A stretch of DNA of 64,000 nt from Saccharothrix ecbatanensis. GTDB taxonomy: Bacteria > Actinomycetota > Actinomycetes > Mycobacteriales > Pseudonocardiaceae. The notes under the pieces are model-generated. The model worked only from the letters and a program-made list of their open reading frames with translations. It searched no databases and was not told the origin of the DNA. Positions 32,479 to 42,131 of the stretch are shown piece by piece; the stretch's first letter is position 1, and every line of letters begins with the position of its first letter. The translations under genes and the position numbers were made by a program. The DNA lies in NCBI RefSeq assembly GCF_014205015.1, contig NZ_JACHMO010000001.1:8432001-8496000 (forward strand). The letters run 5' to 3'.

Positions 32479-35400
32479 GGGATCGACGCGGTCCAGGGCG
32501 GCGCCGTCCCAGGTGGTCTGGGTGCACGCGACGCCGCGACCGTTTCGGGGCCTGAGGACGTCGTAGATGTGCATCCGCGGGATCTTGTCGGAGACGCCCC
32601 AACCGCTGGGCCAGGTGATCACCCAGTCCATGTCGAGGTCCACCAGCAGGCCCAGCATGCGGGCGATCGTCGGGTCGTCCAGCCGTTCGAACGCCTCGTC
32701 CAGCAACACCAACCTCAACGGCGAGAAGTCACCGCTCACCGCGTCGTAGAACGAAGCCGCGGCGGCGAACAGCGTCACGTACGAGATCAGCCGCGTCTCA
32801 CCGGACGACAGCTGGCGGAGGCGGCGTTCGCGCGGACCGCCGTCCGGCGCGGTGTCGGCCACCGTCACGGTGAACTGGTGCCACGTCCGGTAGTCCAGGG
32901 CACGGGACAGGACGTCCGCGTAGTTGCCGCTGTGCCGGTCCCGCTCTTCCTCGATCCGCTCCGTGAACACCCGTCGCAGCGTCGCGTCCTGCTCGGGCGT
33001 CCGCTCCGCGTACGGCAGGCGGACCAGCGTCAACGCGTCACGGGTCGCCTCGTCCAGCGCCGCCGAGTGCTTCCACGCCAGCTTGACGTGCACGCCCTGG
33101 CTGGACCGCGCCCGCGACAGCACGCCGTTCATCCGCTTGCACAGGTCCTCGGCCACCGCGATCTGCCCGCGCAACCACTCGGCCAGGTCCCGGATCAGGT
33201 AGTCGGCGAAGATCACCTGGTACTGGCTGTCCAGCAGACCCCGCTGCTCACCGAGCTTGGTCGTCACCTGCCGGGCCGCCGCCGCGACCGGCCGGGCGCC
33301 TTCCTCGCCGCTGACCATCACCGTCAGCAGACCCGCGTGCTGGTCGGCGGTGATGTCGTGACTGCCGGCCAACGACGTCTGCAACGTCTGCAACTTGGCG
33401 ATCACGGTCGCCTCACCCGCGCCGCGCCGGTCACTCCCGACCAGCGCCTCACGCACCGACGGCACGTCCACCGGCCCGTCCGGCAACGCGGCGGCCAGCA
33501 CACCGGGCGCGTCGACGGTCGCCTTGAAGTGCTCCGCCGCACGTGCCGCCACGTCCTGCGCCGACGCGAGCTGCTCCGCCGCCGTCTCGATCTGCGCCTT
33601 GAGCTTCGCCGCCTCCTCCCGCGCCGACGTGACGTCCTCCCGCACCCGCTTCAGGTCGGCCCGGATCTCCACCCGTGAACGCTCCACAGTGGACAGCTGC
33701 TGGGCGATCTCCCGTGCCTCGCCACCGATCGCGTCGGTCAGCTCGGCCAGCGTCGACGCCTGCGTCCCGTAGTCCCGGCACCGCGCCTCGGCCTCGGACT
33801 CGGCGGCCACCCGGTCGTCCACGGCCGCGTGGTAGCGGTGCGTCGCGTCGGTCAGGTCCCGCACGGTGGCCTGGCACTGGCGCCGCAGCACGTCACCGAG
33901 CCGGTCCGCGATCCGCTGGGCCTCGGCCGCGTCACTCTGCGCGCTCCGGAGCCCTTCGGTGTCTGCGGGCAGCTCCGCGTCACTCGCCTGCCGAACCACC
34001 GCGGCACGTGAAGCCTCGTAACGTGCTTGAGCCGCTTCCAACTCCGTGCGCAGCTTCTCCGCGTGCGCAGCGGCACGGTCGGCCGTCTGTCGCGCGGTGT
34101 GGAGCCGCCCGTGCCGCGCGAGCAGGTCCCGGTCGGACGGGAACCGGTCGACGTACTTCTCCCACTCCTCGACCAGACCGCGTGCCGCCAGCAGGTCCGC
34201 CGCCGCGGCGCCCAGTTCGCCCCGCAACGCCGACAGCTCGTCCTCCAGCTCGGCGATCCGCCGCTGCCGGGCCGCTTCCCGGGCCCCGGCGCCGATGAAC
34301 TCGGCCATCTCCTTGCGCCAAGCACCCGCCAGCACGCCCGCCTGCCACCGACCGTCGACCGACACCGCGAACGCGCCTTGGTCGAGCGACACCGACGCGA
34401 GCAGCTTGGCGACCACCGCCGGAGGCACTGGAGAGTCGACGGTGGGAACCAGAACGGACGCCAGTGACGGCCCGGTCACCGGATCCGCAGCCAAGGCAAC
34501 GACGTCACCGTCCACCACACCCGACGGCCCGACCCACGCGTCCAACAGCCCGGACGCCTCAAGAGCCGCCTCCAGGCCCGCGCGCTGCTCGACGTCCACC
34601 GCTGGCTGGAAGTCCACCAACCGGTAGAACGGCGCACCCGTCGACGGATCACGGTCGGCCGACACGAAACGCCCACGTGCGGGCACCTGCGCCGTACCCG
34701 ACCGGAGACCGGTCAGCTCGGCGTCCCGCGCGTCGATGGTCCGGCTCAGCTCGGCGTTCCGCTGCCCGATCGCGTGCGCGCGCTCCCGTGCGGAAGTCAC
34801 CAAAGGCCCGACCCACTCACGGGCCGCACCGGCCAACGCCCGCGCCGTGGACGGGTCCACCGACGTGGGCAGGGCCAGCGTGCCCGACGGCCGGGTCGGC
34901 CCGGCGTCCTGCCACGCCTCCACGTCGGCCAGCCACGCCTGCGCGACCTCGGCCAGCTCCTGCGCCTCCTGGTTCCGCAACGCCGCCGCCTCCGTCGCGG
35001 CGCGCTGGGTGTCCCGAGCGGTCAGGCGGAGGGCGTCCACCTCGCGTTGCGCGGTATCCAACTCGGCCGCCTGCGCCGCCAACGCGAGCGCCAACGCACC
35101 CCGTTGCCGAGCCGAAGACGCGATCGACGACGTGCGCGACACGAGGTCGTCCAACGCCGGCTCGTCCAACCCGGGCTCGTCCGACCCGGGCGGCACCCGG
35201 CGTTCGATCGGCAACGGCTCTGCTTCCGGGTCAGGCTTGGCCCGCACCTGCTCCGTCCGCACCACTGCGTCCAAAGTGGACACCCGAGGGATGTCCGGCA
35301 CCGCGGCGGGCGAGAGACCGGCCGCACGCAGGTGGTGGCGCAGCGGCTCCACCAGCTCCTCCGCCGTGCCCAGGTCCTCGGCCAACCGCCGCAGGAGCCG

Positions 35401-36489
35401 CAGCACGCCGTCGACCGCGCCGTCCTCCTGCAACCGCTGCTTGTTCGCCATGTCCAACGCCGCCACGGCGGACGAACGCTTCTCCGCCACCAGCTTCTCG
35501 CGCGTCTGCAAGTCCTGGAGGTCGCGGAACGCGGGCAGCTCCTTCAACGCCCCGATGGTCTCCTCGGCCCGCTGCTCACCGGCCTCCAGCTCCGACAACG
35601 ACTGCTCCGCCGCCGCACGTGCCGCCAACGTCCCCGTCAAGGACGCCGACAGCCGAGCCGAAGCCCGTTCCAGCTTCCGCACACCGTCCTCGGCCGCGCC
35701 CCACCGCTCGGCCGCCGCACGCAGCCCGCCGAACGCGTAGTCCGAGTACGTCTTCAGGAACGTCCCCAGCGCCGCGTCCGCCGACGACAGCCGGGTGATG
35801 TTCTCCCTGATCGACTCCAGGTCGTCGAACGACGTCGCCAGCTGCTCGACCATCACCTGGTCCAACGGCGGCAGCGCGTCGGACAGGATCTGCTCCAGCT
35901 GCCCTTCCAGCACCTTCAGCCCGACGTCCGGGTTGCGCAGCGTCCGCTGGAGGTGCAGCAGGTCGCCGTACCGGGCCGCGGGCACGCCGTACACGGTCTC
36001 CGCCACGCGAGCCCGGAACGCCGCCTCCTCCAGCACGCAGTCCGCGCCGACCAGGTCACGCAGCTGCACCGGCCCCAACGGCGTCCGCTCCGCACCCACC
36101 AGCGCCAGGTCGTGCCCCACCCGGAGGGGCGTGATGAACCGCCACGAGTCGGTGATCGCCTGCGACGTCTTGGACGCCTTCACACCCAACCCGCAGGTCA
36201 GGAACTCGCCGTCACGCTCCAGCTCCACCCACGCGTACCCGATGCGGTTCGGCCCGCCGTCGTAGTCGTCCAGCATGAGCCGCCGCAGAGACACCGTGTC
36301 GAAGCCCTTGGAGCCGACCTGCCGGAGGTCGCCGTCGAGGCACAGCGGCAGCAGCAGCTCCAGCGTGCGCGACTTGCCGGACCCGTTGGTGCCCTGGAAG
36401 ATCGCGCGCCCACCGGAGAAGTCGAACGTCTGCTCGGTGTACTGCCAGATGTTGACGATGCCGCCCCTGTGCAGCCGCCACCTGTTCAC
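32476..36489 (-). CDS. jetC: SMC-like ATPase of a type II Wadjet/Mks system (JetC, TIGR02680)
   Basis: This 1337-residue SMC-type ATPase has Walker A GTNGSGKS at residues 33-40, two long coiled coils, and a central hinge-like block (about 600-745). The C-terminal head has signature LSSGETRLISY (about 1225) and Walker B LVLLDEAFERLDD (about 1255-1267). Length and layout match the TIGR02680 family, the condensin-like motor of type II Wadjet, which extrudes DNA loops to recognise small circular DNA. GTG at 36489 overlaps the jetB stop. After its stop there is no jetD, only a convergent merR 28 bp away. Confidence 0.92.
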   Translation of the reverse strand: MNRWRLHRGGIVNIWQYTEQTFDFSGGRAIFQGTNGSGKSRTLELLLPLCLDGDLRQVGSKGFDTVSLRRLMLDDYDGGPNRIGYAWVELERDGEFLTCGLGVKASKTSQAITDSWRFITPLRVGHDLALVGAERTPLGPVQLRDLVGADCVLEEAAFRARVAETVYGVPAARYGDLLHLQRTLRNPDVGLKVLEGQLEQILSDALPPLDQVMVEQLATSFDDLESIRENITRLSSADAALGTFLKTYSDYAFGGLRAAAERWGAAEDGVRKLERASARLSASLTGTLAARAAAEQSLSELEAGEQRAEETIGALKELPAFRDLQDLQTREKLVAEKRSSAVAALDMANKQRLQEDGAVDGVLRLLRRLAEDLGTAEELVEPLRHHLRAAGLSPAAVPDIPRVSTLDAVVRTEQVRAKPDPEAEPLPIERRVPPGSDEPGLDEPALDDLVSRTSSIASSARQRGALALALAAQAAELDTAQREVDALRLTARDTQRAATEAAALRNQEAQELAEVAQAWLADVEAWQDAGPTRPSGTLALPTSVDPSTARALAGAAREWVGPLVTSARERAHAIGQRNAELSRTIDARDAELTGLRSGTAQVPARGRFVSADRDPSTGAPFYRLVDFQPAVDVEQRAGLEAALEASGLLDAWVGPSGVVDGDVVALAADPVTGPSLASVLVPTVDSPVPPAVVAKLLASVSLDQGAFAVSVDGRWQAGVLAGAWRKEMAEFIGAGAREAARQRRIAELEDELSALRGELGAAAADLLAARGLVEEWEKYVDRFPSDRDLLARHGRLHTARQTADRAAAHAEKLRTELEAAQARYEASRAAVVRQASDAELPADTEGLRSAQSDAAEAQRIADRLGDVLRRQCQATVRDLTDATHRYHAAVDDRVAAESEAEARCRDYGTQASTLAELTDAIGGEAREIAQQLSTVERSRVEIRADLKRVREDVTSAREEAAKLKAQIETAAEQLASAQDVAARAAEHFKATVDAPGVLAAALPDGPVDVPSVREALVGSDRRGAGEATVIAKLQTLQTSLAGSHDITADQHAGLLTVMVSGEEGARPVAAAARQVTTKLGEQRGLLDSQYQVIFADYLIRDLAEWLRGQIAVAEDLCKRMNGVLSRARSSQGVHVKLAWKHSAALDEATRDALTLVRLPYAERTPEQDATLRRVFTERIEEERDRHSGNYADVLSRALDYRTWHQFTVTVADTAPDGGPRERRLRQLSSGETRLISYVTLFAAAASFYDAVSGDFSPLRLVLLDEAFERLDDPTIARMLGLLVDLDMDWVITWPSGWGVSDKIPRMHIYDVLRPRNGRGVACTQTTWDGAALDRVDP

Positions 36490-37652
36490 GCGGTCTCCTC
36501 ATCGAACAACGACCAGCTCGGCACTTCCGGGACGACGACGGGCTCCGCTTCACGTTCCGGATCGCCGTCGGGCTCCGGTATCCAGCGGTGCGCGGCGGCG
36601 TTGAGCAGCCACCCGTCGTCGGTCCGTACCGCCAACCCCATGCGGCGCAACAGTTCCAGCACCTCGTCGGTCAGCCGGTCCAGGTCTTCGGTGAACTGCT
36701 TCGACCACGCGGCCGGGTAGTCCTCCACCAGCCGACCGCACACCTCGCGCAACTCCTCGCGCACGACCACGTGCCGGCCGTCGGGGCGCGGGTCCGAGCC
36801 CAGCACCTCCGGCAACGCCAGCAACGCGATCCGCGCGACCGTGGACGTGCCGGGGAAGTACAGGTCGGTCAGGTAGTCCTCCGGGTCGGCGGCCAGCACG
36901 CCTTCCACTCGGCACTCGGTGTACAGCCCGAAGCACGTCTCCAGCAGCGCGGACTCCTTGCGCTGATTGCGCCGCAGCCAGTCCGCCTGCTCGGCCGGCA
37001 GGTCCGCGTACAGCACCACCGGGTTCTCCACCAGCTTGCGCCGCACCGCGTGCTCGACCCCGCGCGGACCGGGCCGGGCGGCCAACTCGACCAGCCGATC
37101 AGGTGACGTCGCCTCGGCCACCGGACCGGTGAGCAGCTGCCCGAGCAGGTCGGTGTCGATGGTGATCAACGCCTCGGCCTGCGCGTCCACCGTGCCCTCG
37201 GTCTCGTGCAGCACGCCCAGCGACACCAGGTGCCGCAACGCCGCCGTCAACGCGCGCCGGTCCGCCACGTCGTCCACGACGGTGATCCCGGCCTCGGCCG
37301 CCGCCGCACGGATGTCCGCCACCAGCCGCGACAGCAGCGTCTGCCGCCCGATCCCGGTCAGCACCGCCATCGTCAACGCCACGTACGCGTACCCGCGCGG
37401 GGACATGCCGAGCACGCCACGCGAGTCGTCGGCGCCCGGCCCGGACTTGTAGAGCCGGGCGAACCGCCGCTCCACCACCAGCCGGTACCCGAGCGTGCGG
37501 GCGAACAGGTCCTGCAACGCGGCCCGGTGCCGGTAGACCAGCGTCAACAGCTCGCCGTCCGGCCCGTCCGCGCGCAGCAACGGCCGCCGCAGCAGGGTGC
37601 GGGCGCACCGCACCACGTTCGCGGCGTCGATCTCGGAGAGGTCGTCGAACAT
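36486..37652 (-). CDS. jetB: JetB/MksE-like subunit of a type II Wadjet system (TIGR02678)
   Basis: This 388-residue protein matches the TIGR02678/DUF2398 layout: VVRCARTLLRRPLL at the start, a YRLVVERRFARLYK segment near residue 55, and a winged-helix region (ADRRALTAALRHLVSLGVL). A C-terminal helix rich in charged residues ends in a flexible acidic tail. In Wadjet complexes this MksE-like protein bridges the kleisin-like JetA and the motor. The ATG at 37652 overlaps the jetA stop, and the stop overlaps the jetC GTG. An in-frame extension upstream runs antisense to nothing conserved and is rejected. Confidence 0.9.
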   Translation of the reverse strand: MFDDLSEIDAANVVRCARTLLRRPLLRADGPDGELLTLVYRHRAALQDLFARTLGYRLVVERRFARLYKSGPGADDSRGVLGMSPRGYAYVALTMAVLTGIGRQTLLSRLVADIRAAAAEAGITVVDDVADRRALTAALRHLVSLGVLHETEGTVDAQAEALITIDTDLLGQLLTGPVAEATSPDRLVELAARPGPRGVEHAVRRKLVENPVVLYADLPAEQADWLRRNQRKESALLETCFGLYTECRVEGVLAADPEDYLTDLYFPGTSTVARIALLALPEVLGSDPRPDGRHVVVREELREVCGRLVEDYPAAWSKQFTEDLDRLTDEVLELLRRMGLAVRTDDGWLLNAAAHRWIPEPDGDPEREAEPVVVPEVPSWSLFDEETA

Positions 37653-39133
37653 CAGTCGAGCACCAACGTCGAGTCGTGCAGCGTCAACGTGCCCGCGGCC
37701 GAGTGGATCTGTGTCGCCTGCCCTCGGGCGTGCGCGACGGTGACCCGCAGGCCGCGCACCGGGTCCGTCGCCGAGCCCGGGTCGGACGCCGTGTCCCGCT
37801 GAGCCATCGCCAACGTCAGCAGCTCGCACAACACCCCGAGCGCCTCACCGGACAACGTCGTCTCGGCCAGCCGGGGCGCCGCCGCCGCCAGCTCGGCCAC
37901 CGACGAGGCCCGCCGTTCGTCCGCCTCCCGTGCCTCGGCCAGCAGCGACTGCTCGGTCATCGGGTCGTCCAGGATTCTCGATGTCCGCCCGCGCGCGCCC
38001 CGGTCACCGCGGCTGCGCACGCTCACCGTGACGTCGACCACCGGCCCGTCCCGCCACGGCGTGCGCTCGTTGTCGCTGTCGTGCTCGGGCGCTGGGGAGA
38101 CGTGCCGGGCCGAGTACAGCCCGAACGCCGCCGCGTACAGCTCGTTCGCCTGCTCACGTGACCCGGAGTCGAACCACGCGGCGAGCTTCAGCAGCTCGGC
38201 CCGACGGCTCGGCAGCAGCCCGCCGCCGGACGTGGCCCGCTTCACGCTGGCCAGCAGCGACCCGATCGCCCGTGCGGTGGCCTCGCGCAACGCCGTCACC
38301 TGGCTCGGCCGGCCGGGCCGGTCCACGAACCAGTCGGTCAGCTCCTGCCAGTCCTCGGCGGAACGCCCGCGCGCCCGTTCGACCTGCTCGCCCAGGTCGG
38401 CGCGGCCCAGGAGCCGCAGCAGCTCGGACCGGGCGGAGTTCACCCGGGCCAGGGCGTCCGCGATGGCCGGGGTGTGCCGCAGCACGTCCTCCACGACCAT
38501 CTGGATGTACTCGACCAGCAGGTTCCGGAACCCGGAGATCTCCTCCGGCGCGAGGTGGTGCCGCGTCACGACCTGGCCCAGGTAGGCGTAGAAGTCGCGC
38601 ACGGTCGCGGCCAGCTCGGCGTGTTGCAGGAACAGCGTGGTGACCTGCTCGGCCAGCACCTCGCGCGGCCGGCGACCGCCGCTGATCAAGGCCTCCGACA
38701 GCGACTGCCCCAACTGGCCGAGACCGCGTTCCACGGCGGGCAGCAGCTCCCGGGACACCTCCCGCGCGCCCTCGGGCACGCGCAGCAGCTCGTCCACGTC
38801 GCGCTGCACCCGGACCGCGAGCTTGCTGACCTGGTAGCGCACGCTGCCGTGCTGGAACTCGGCGATGCTCGACGCCACCACCTCGCGCCGGCCCTGGACC
38901 AGGTTGCCCCACTCGACCAGCTGCCGGAGCCGGTTGATCACGTTCTCGATGCGCGACTCGCCCGGCTCGACCCGGCCCTGCCGCTCGGCGCCGGCCAACG
39001 CTCCCGCGACCTCGCCCGCGGACAGGTCGGCCAGCAGCGTGGACGTGAACAGCCGCATGATCGCCAGGTACGTGCGCTGGTGATCGCGCGCGTCCAGGTA
39101 GGCGTAGAGCTTCAGGCGGCCGGCTGGTTCCAC
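37652..39133 (-). CDS. jetA: JetA/MksF-like kleisin subunit of a type II Wadjet system (TIGR02677)
   Basis: The 493-residue protein matches TIGR02677/DUF2397, beginning with KLYAYLDARDHQRTYLAIMR. It has a helical N-terminal winged-helix region, a long middle (ISGFRNLLVEYIQMVVEDVL), and the WQELTDWFVDR block. A C-terminal part contains an Arg-rich linker (VSVRSRGDRGARGRTSRILD). It is the kleisin-like subunit of the condensin-type complex. Start GTG 39133 gives the usual family length. It is the first gene of the jetA-jetB-jetC operon, in which each gene overlaps the next, and it is divergent from cobD across 51 bp. Confidence 0.9.
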   Translation of the reverse strand: MEPAGRLKLYAYLDARDHQRTYLAIMRLFTSTLLADLSAGEVAGALAGAERQGRVEPGESRIENVINRLRQLVEWGNLVQGRREVVASSIAEFQHGSVRYQVSKLAVRVQRDVDELLRVPEGAREVSRELLPAVERGLGQLGQSLSEALISGGRRPREVLAEQVTTLFLQHAELAATVRDFYAYLGQVVTRHHLAPEEISGFRNLLVEYIQMVVEDVLRHTPAIADALARVNSARSELLRLLGRADLGEQVERARGRSAEDWQELTDWFVDRPGRPSQVTALREATARAIGSLLASVKRATSGGGLLPSRRAELLKLAAWFDSGSREQANELYAAAFGLYSARHVSPAPEHDSDNERTPWRDGPVVDVTVSVRSRGDRGARGRTSRILDDPMTEQSLLAEAREADERRASSVAELAAAAPRLAETTLSGEALGVLCELLTLAMAQRDTASDPGSATDPVRGLRVTVAHARGQATQIHSAAGTLTLHDSTLVLD

Positions 39134-39184
39134 GGTGGGCCACCCTAATGCGGCGGTCCGACACCTGCGGGCTACCGTGCCGGT

Positions 39185-40153
39185 GTGAGTCTGGGGCGGG
39201 CGGTGGGGTTGGTGCTGGGCGTGGCCGCCGACGCGGTGTTCGGCGACCCCCGCAAGTATCACCCGGTAGCGGGATTCGGGCGGGCGGCGACGGCGCTGGA
39301 GCGCAAGCTGCACCGCGACAACAAGGCGGCCGGCGTCGCGCACGCGGTGGTGCTGGTCGGCGGCACGGTGCTGGCCGGTGTCGCGGTGGAGCGGCTCGGC
39401 CGGCGCAGTCCGGTGGCGCAGGCGCTGACCACGGCCGCGGCGACGTGGATCGTGCTCGGCGGGTCGTCGCTGGCCGACGAGGGCACCGCGATGGGCCGCG
39501 AGCTGGACGGCGGCGACCTCGACGCGGCGCGCAAGCGTTTGCCCAACCTGTGCGGGCGTGAGCCGCTGAAGCTGGACACGCTGGGCCTGGCGAAGGCGAC
39601 CGTCGAATCCGTCGCGGAGAACACGTCCGACGCCGTGGTGGCGCCGCTGTTCTGGGGCGCGGTCGCGGGCGTGCCGGGCCTGCTCGGCTACCGCGCGGCG
39701 AACACCTTGGACGCCATGGTCGGCCACCGCAACGAGCGTTACCTGCGGTTCGGCTGGGCCGCGGCACGGCTGGACGACGTGGCGAACCTGCTGCCGTCGC
39801 GGCTGGCCGCACTGCTCACGGTGGCGGGCGCGCCGGTCGTCGGCGGGTCCGCCGGTGAGGCTTGGAGCACGTGGCGCCGTGACGCGGCGGCGCACCCCAG
39901 CCCCAACGCGGGTCAGGTGGAGGCGGCGTTCGCGGGGGCGTTGGAGGTCCGGCTGGGTGGTCGGACCGTGTACGCGCACGGTGCGGAGGACCGGCCGGTG
40001 CTCGGGCACGGGCGCAACCCCGACGCCGGTCACGTGACGCGGGCGGTGGAGCTGTCCCGGGTCGTGGGCGCGTCGGCGGCGGCCGTGAGCGCGGTCATCG
40101 CGCTGGTGCGGCCTCGTCTTCGGCGAGCTGCTCGGCGACGGACCTCCGCCTGA
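39185..40153 (+). CDS. cobD: Adenosylcobinamide-phosphate synthase CobD/CbiB
   Basis: The 322-residue membrane protein has the CobD/CbiB signature DAVFGDPRKYHPVAGFGR near residues 18-35. It also has ESVAENTSDAVVAPLFWGAV (about 140-159) and HRNERYLRFGWAAARLDDVANLLPSR, which the family conserves. It joins the aminopropanol arm to cobyric acid in cobalamin synthesis. GTG at 39185 is the start. No cobalamin riboswitch fits in the 51 bp upstream. The last 59 bp overlap the convergent SURF1 gene. Confidence 0.95.
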   Translation: MSLGRAVGLVLGVAADAVFGDPRKYHPVAGFGRAATALERKLHRDNKAAGVAHAVVLVGGTVLAGVAVERLGRRSPVAQALTTAAATWIVLGGSSLADEGTAMGRELDGGDLDAARKRLPNLCGREPLKLDTLGLAKATVESVAENTSDAVVAPLFWGAVAGVPGLLGYRAANTLDAMVGHRNERYLRFGWAAARLDDVANLLPSRLAALLTVAGAPVVGGSAGEAWSTWRRDAAAHPSPNAGQVEAAFAGALEVRLGGRTVYAHGAEDRPVLGHGRNPDAGHVTRAVELSRVVGASAAAVSAVIALVRPRLRRAARRRTSA

Positions 40154-40901
40154 CCTTGGTCTTGCCCTCGTCCTGTTCGCGCAGCGCGCCGCCGGGCCGG
40201 ACCTCGCGGACGGTGAAGTAGAGCCAGCCGGCGAGCGCCATCGCGCCGAACGCGATCCACTGCAACGCGTAGGAGAAGAACGGTCCCGCGTCGAGCTTCG
40301 GCAGCGGCAGCGACTCCTCCACGCCGGGCTGGCCCTCGGTGAGCTGGAAGTAGCCCGGCCGGATCTCCAGCCCCGCCGCACGCCCGACCACGGCGGAGTT
40401 CACCGAGTAGACCTGGCGGTGCTGGTCCTCCTGGAACGCGTCGCGCTGGTCCGACTCTTCGCGCCTGGCCAACGCGACCAAGGTGACTTCGTCGGTCGGC
40501 ACGGCCTTCAGCTCGGGCACCTTGATGCCGTTGACGGGCCGCACGTAACCGCGGTCGACCAGCACGATCGGCCCGCCGGTCAGCTGGAACGGGGTCAGCA
40601 CCTCGAACGCCGCCTCACCCTGGACGGTCCGCAGCCGTGCCACGGCCTGGCCCTCGGGCAGGTAACGGCCGGTCAGCGTCACGCGCTGCCACTCGACGTC
40701 GGCGTTCGGCCGGTCGAGCAGCGTGGTGACGGGCACCGGATCGGTGCCGACGGACGAGGTGACCGCGTGGTTCTGCGCCTCGCGCTCCGAGTCGCGGTTG
40801 AACTGCCAGGGCGCGAGCAGCGTGAAGCACGCGCCCGCGAACACCCAGACCACCAGCGTCAAGGCCAGCCAGCCGGGTTGCAAAAGGAACTTCAACCGCA
40901 C
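40095..40901 (-). CDS. SURF1 family cytochrome oxidase assembly protein
   Basis: The 268-residue protein has two TM helices, near residues 9-31 (WLALTLVVWVFAGACFTLLA) and 210-230 (FFSYALQWIAFGAMALAGWLYF). A conserved extracytoplasmic domain lies between (VTLTGRYLPEG, LVDRGYVRP). SURF1 helps assemble haem A into cytochrome c oxidase. The TM-domain-TM layout and the PVNGIKVPELK region fit the family. GTG at 40901 is the start. The C-terminal cytoplasmic tail is charged. It is convergent with cobD and shares 59 bp with it. Confidence 0.92.
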   Translation of the reverse strand: MRLKFLLQPGWLALTLVVWVFAGACFTLLAPWQFNRDSEREAQNHAVTSSVGTDPVPVTTLLDRPNADVEWQRVTLTGRYLPEGQAVARLRTVQGEAAFEVLTPFQLTGGPIVLVDRGYVRPVNGIKVPELKAVPTDEVTLVALARREESDQRDAFQEDQHRQVYSVNSAVVGRAAGLEIRPGYFQLTEGQPGVEESLPLPKLDAGPFFSYALQWIAFGAMALAGWLYFTVREVRPGGALREQDEGKTKVRRRSVAEQLAEDEAAPAR

Positions 40902-40917
40902 AGGACCACGGTAAGCC

Positions 40918-41481
40918 CTAGGCCGTTGTGATCTGCACCCGGTCGAAACGCGCGGTGAAACCGGGACCGGTCGGAGCCGCCGCCATCACGCCCACCAGCG
41001 CCTCGACGTCGGGCGGGAAGTAGGCGAGGCGCAGCATGGTCGTCGGCTCGGCGTCACCCATGCCGTAGCGGACGGTCACCGCGTCGCCTTCGCGCACGGC
41101 GGAGATCGTCGCCCGCCGCACCGGGCCGCCGGGCACCACGGACCAGTCCGACAGGTCGCGCGTGACGACCGTGCTGACCTGGAACTCGTCGTCCACCAGC
41201 TCGACGCCCGCCTTGATCCAGTTCTTGCCGTCGATCCACAGCGCGATGCCGGCCTGGTCGTACTGGGCGGCGTAGTCGGCGGTGAACGAGGCCACGATGG
41301 TGAAGTCGCCGGTCAGGGGCACTCCGAGCACGTGGCCGCTGTCGCGGACGTAGCCGTAGTGCGTGGTGTGCCAGAAGTCGGTGTCCGGGTCGCTGGTGAT
41401 GGTGAGCCCGTCCTGGTCGCTCCAGGTGCGGGGCTCGTTGAGCCACCGCCAGTCGTCGCGGTCGAACGCCTTGATCCCCAT
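40918..41481 (-). CDS. DUF1349 domain protein (concanavalin-like fold)
   Basis: The 187-residue protein follows the DUF1349 pattern: WRWLNEPRTW at the start, DPDTDFWHTTHYGYVRDSGH and YAAQYDQAGIALWIDGKNWIK (about 77-97), and VEALVGVMAAAPTGPGF near the end. The family has a jelly-roll/LamG-like fold and is often linked to carbohydrate-related functions, but activity is unknown. ATG at 41481 gives the family length. It lies 16 bp downstream of nothing on its own strand; SURF1 follows it on the same strand 16 bp later, so co-transcription is possible. Confidence 0.88.
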   Translation of the reverse strand: MGIKAFDRDDWRWLNEPRTWSDQDGLTITSDPDTDFWHTTHYGYVRDSGHVLGVPLTGDFTIVASFTADYAAQYDQAGIALWIDGKNWIKAGVELVDDEFQVSTVVTRDLSDWSVVPGGPVRRATISAVREGDAVTVRYGMGDAEPTTMLRLAYFPPDVEALVGVMAAAPTGPGFTARFDRVQITTA

Positions 41482-41593
41482 ACGGGGCATCATGTCAGCG
41501 AACGCGCCGCAGACAACGCCCGTTGCGCGTAACCGCGACCGAACAGCGGCAGTGAGCCCGGTCGTCGTCGCCACGGCGTCACAGCCGTTCGGG

Positions 41594-42055
41594 TCACAGC
41601 CGTTCGCGCACCCACGCCAGCAGACCCGGCACCGCGCCCTCGACCATCTCCACCACCGCGTCGAACCCGGCCTTGTCCCCGTAATAAGGGTCCGGCACGT
41701 CCACCCCGCCCGCCTCCGGGTCGAACGAACGCAGCAGCCGCACCCGCTCCGGATCGCCGATCATCCGCCGCAACGCCCGCGCGTGCCCCGAGTCCAACGC
41801 CACCAGCAGGTCCGCGTCGAGGTGACCCTCGTCGACCTGCGCCGCCGCGTGATCGGTCGGGTAGCCGTTGTCGGCCAGCGACTGCTCCGCCCGCGGGTCG
41901 GCGGGGTCGCCCGCGTGCCAGCCACCGGTGCCCGCGCTGGTCACCTTGACAAGATCGCCCAGCCCGGCCCGGCGCAGGTGCTCGCGGAATATGATCGCGG
42001 CTACGGGGGAACGGCAGATGTTGCCGGTGCAGATGAACGAGACGGTCAGCGTCAC
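41594..42055 (-). CDS. Low-molecular-weight protein-tyrosine phosphatase
   Basis: This 153-residue enzyme has the P-loop CTGNICRS with Cys9 and Arg15 and the general-acid Asp in DPYYGD (about residues 122-127). It is the PtpA-type family, which dephosphorylates tyrosine residues of proteins and may be secreted in pathogens. GTG at 42055 places the catalytic loop at the usual distance from the N-terminus. There is no signal peptide. No Tyr kinase is adjacent. The gene is divergent from a small membrane protein. Confidence 0.95.
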   Translation of the reverse strand: MTLTVSFICTGNICRSPVAAIIFREHLRRAGLGDLVKVTSAGTGGWHAGDPADPRAEQSLADNGYPTDHAAAQVDEGHLDADLLVALDSGHARALRRMIGDPERVRLLRSFDPEAGGVDVPDPYYGDKAGFDAVVEMVEGAVPGLLAWVRERL

Positions 42056-42131
42056 GGCAGGTGAGTCTGCCAGGTGCGCGGGGCCCGGGTCCTCGCCACT
42101 CGAATCGACCGGCGTCTCGTGGGGGGTCCGC

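Noticed and set aside
39134..39184. Cobalamin riboswitch before cobD
   Set aside because: The gap to jetA is only 51 bp, too short for the element, and no B12-box is seen.
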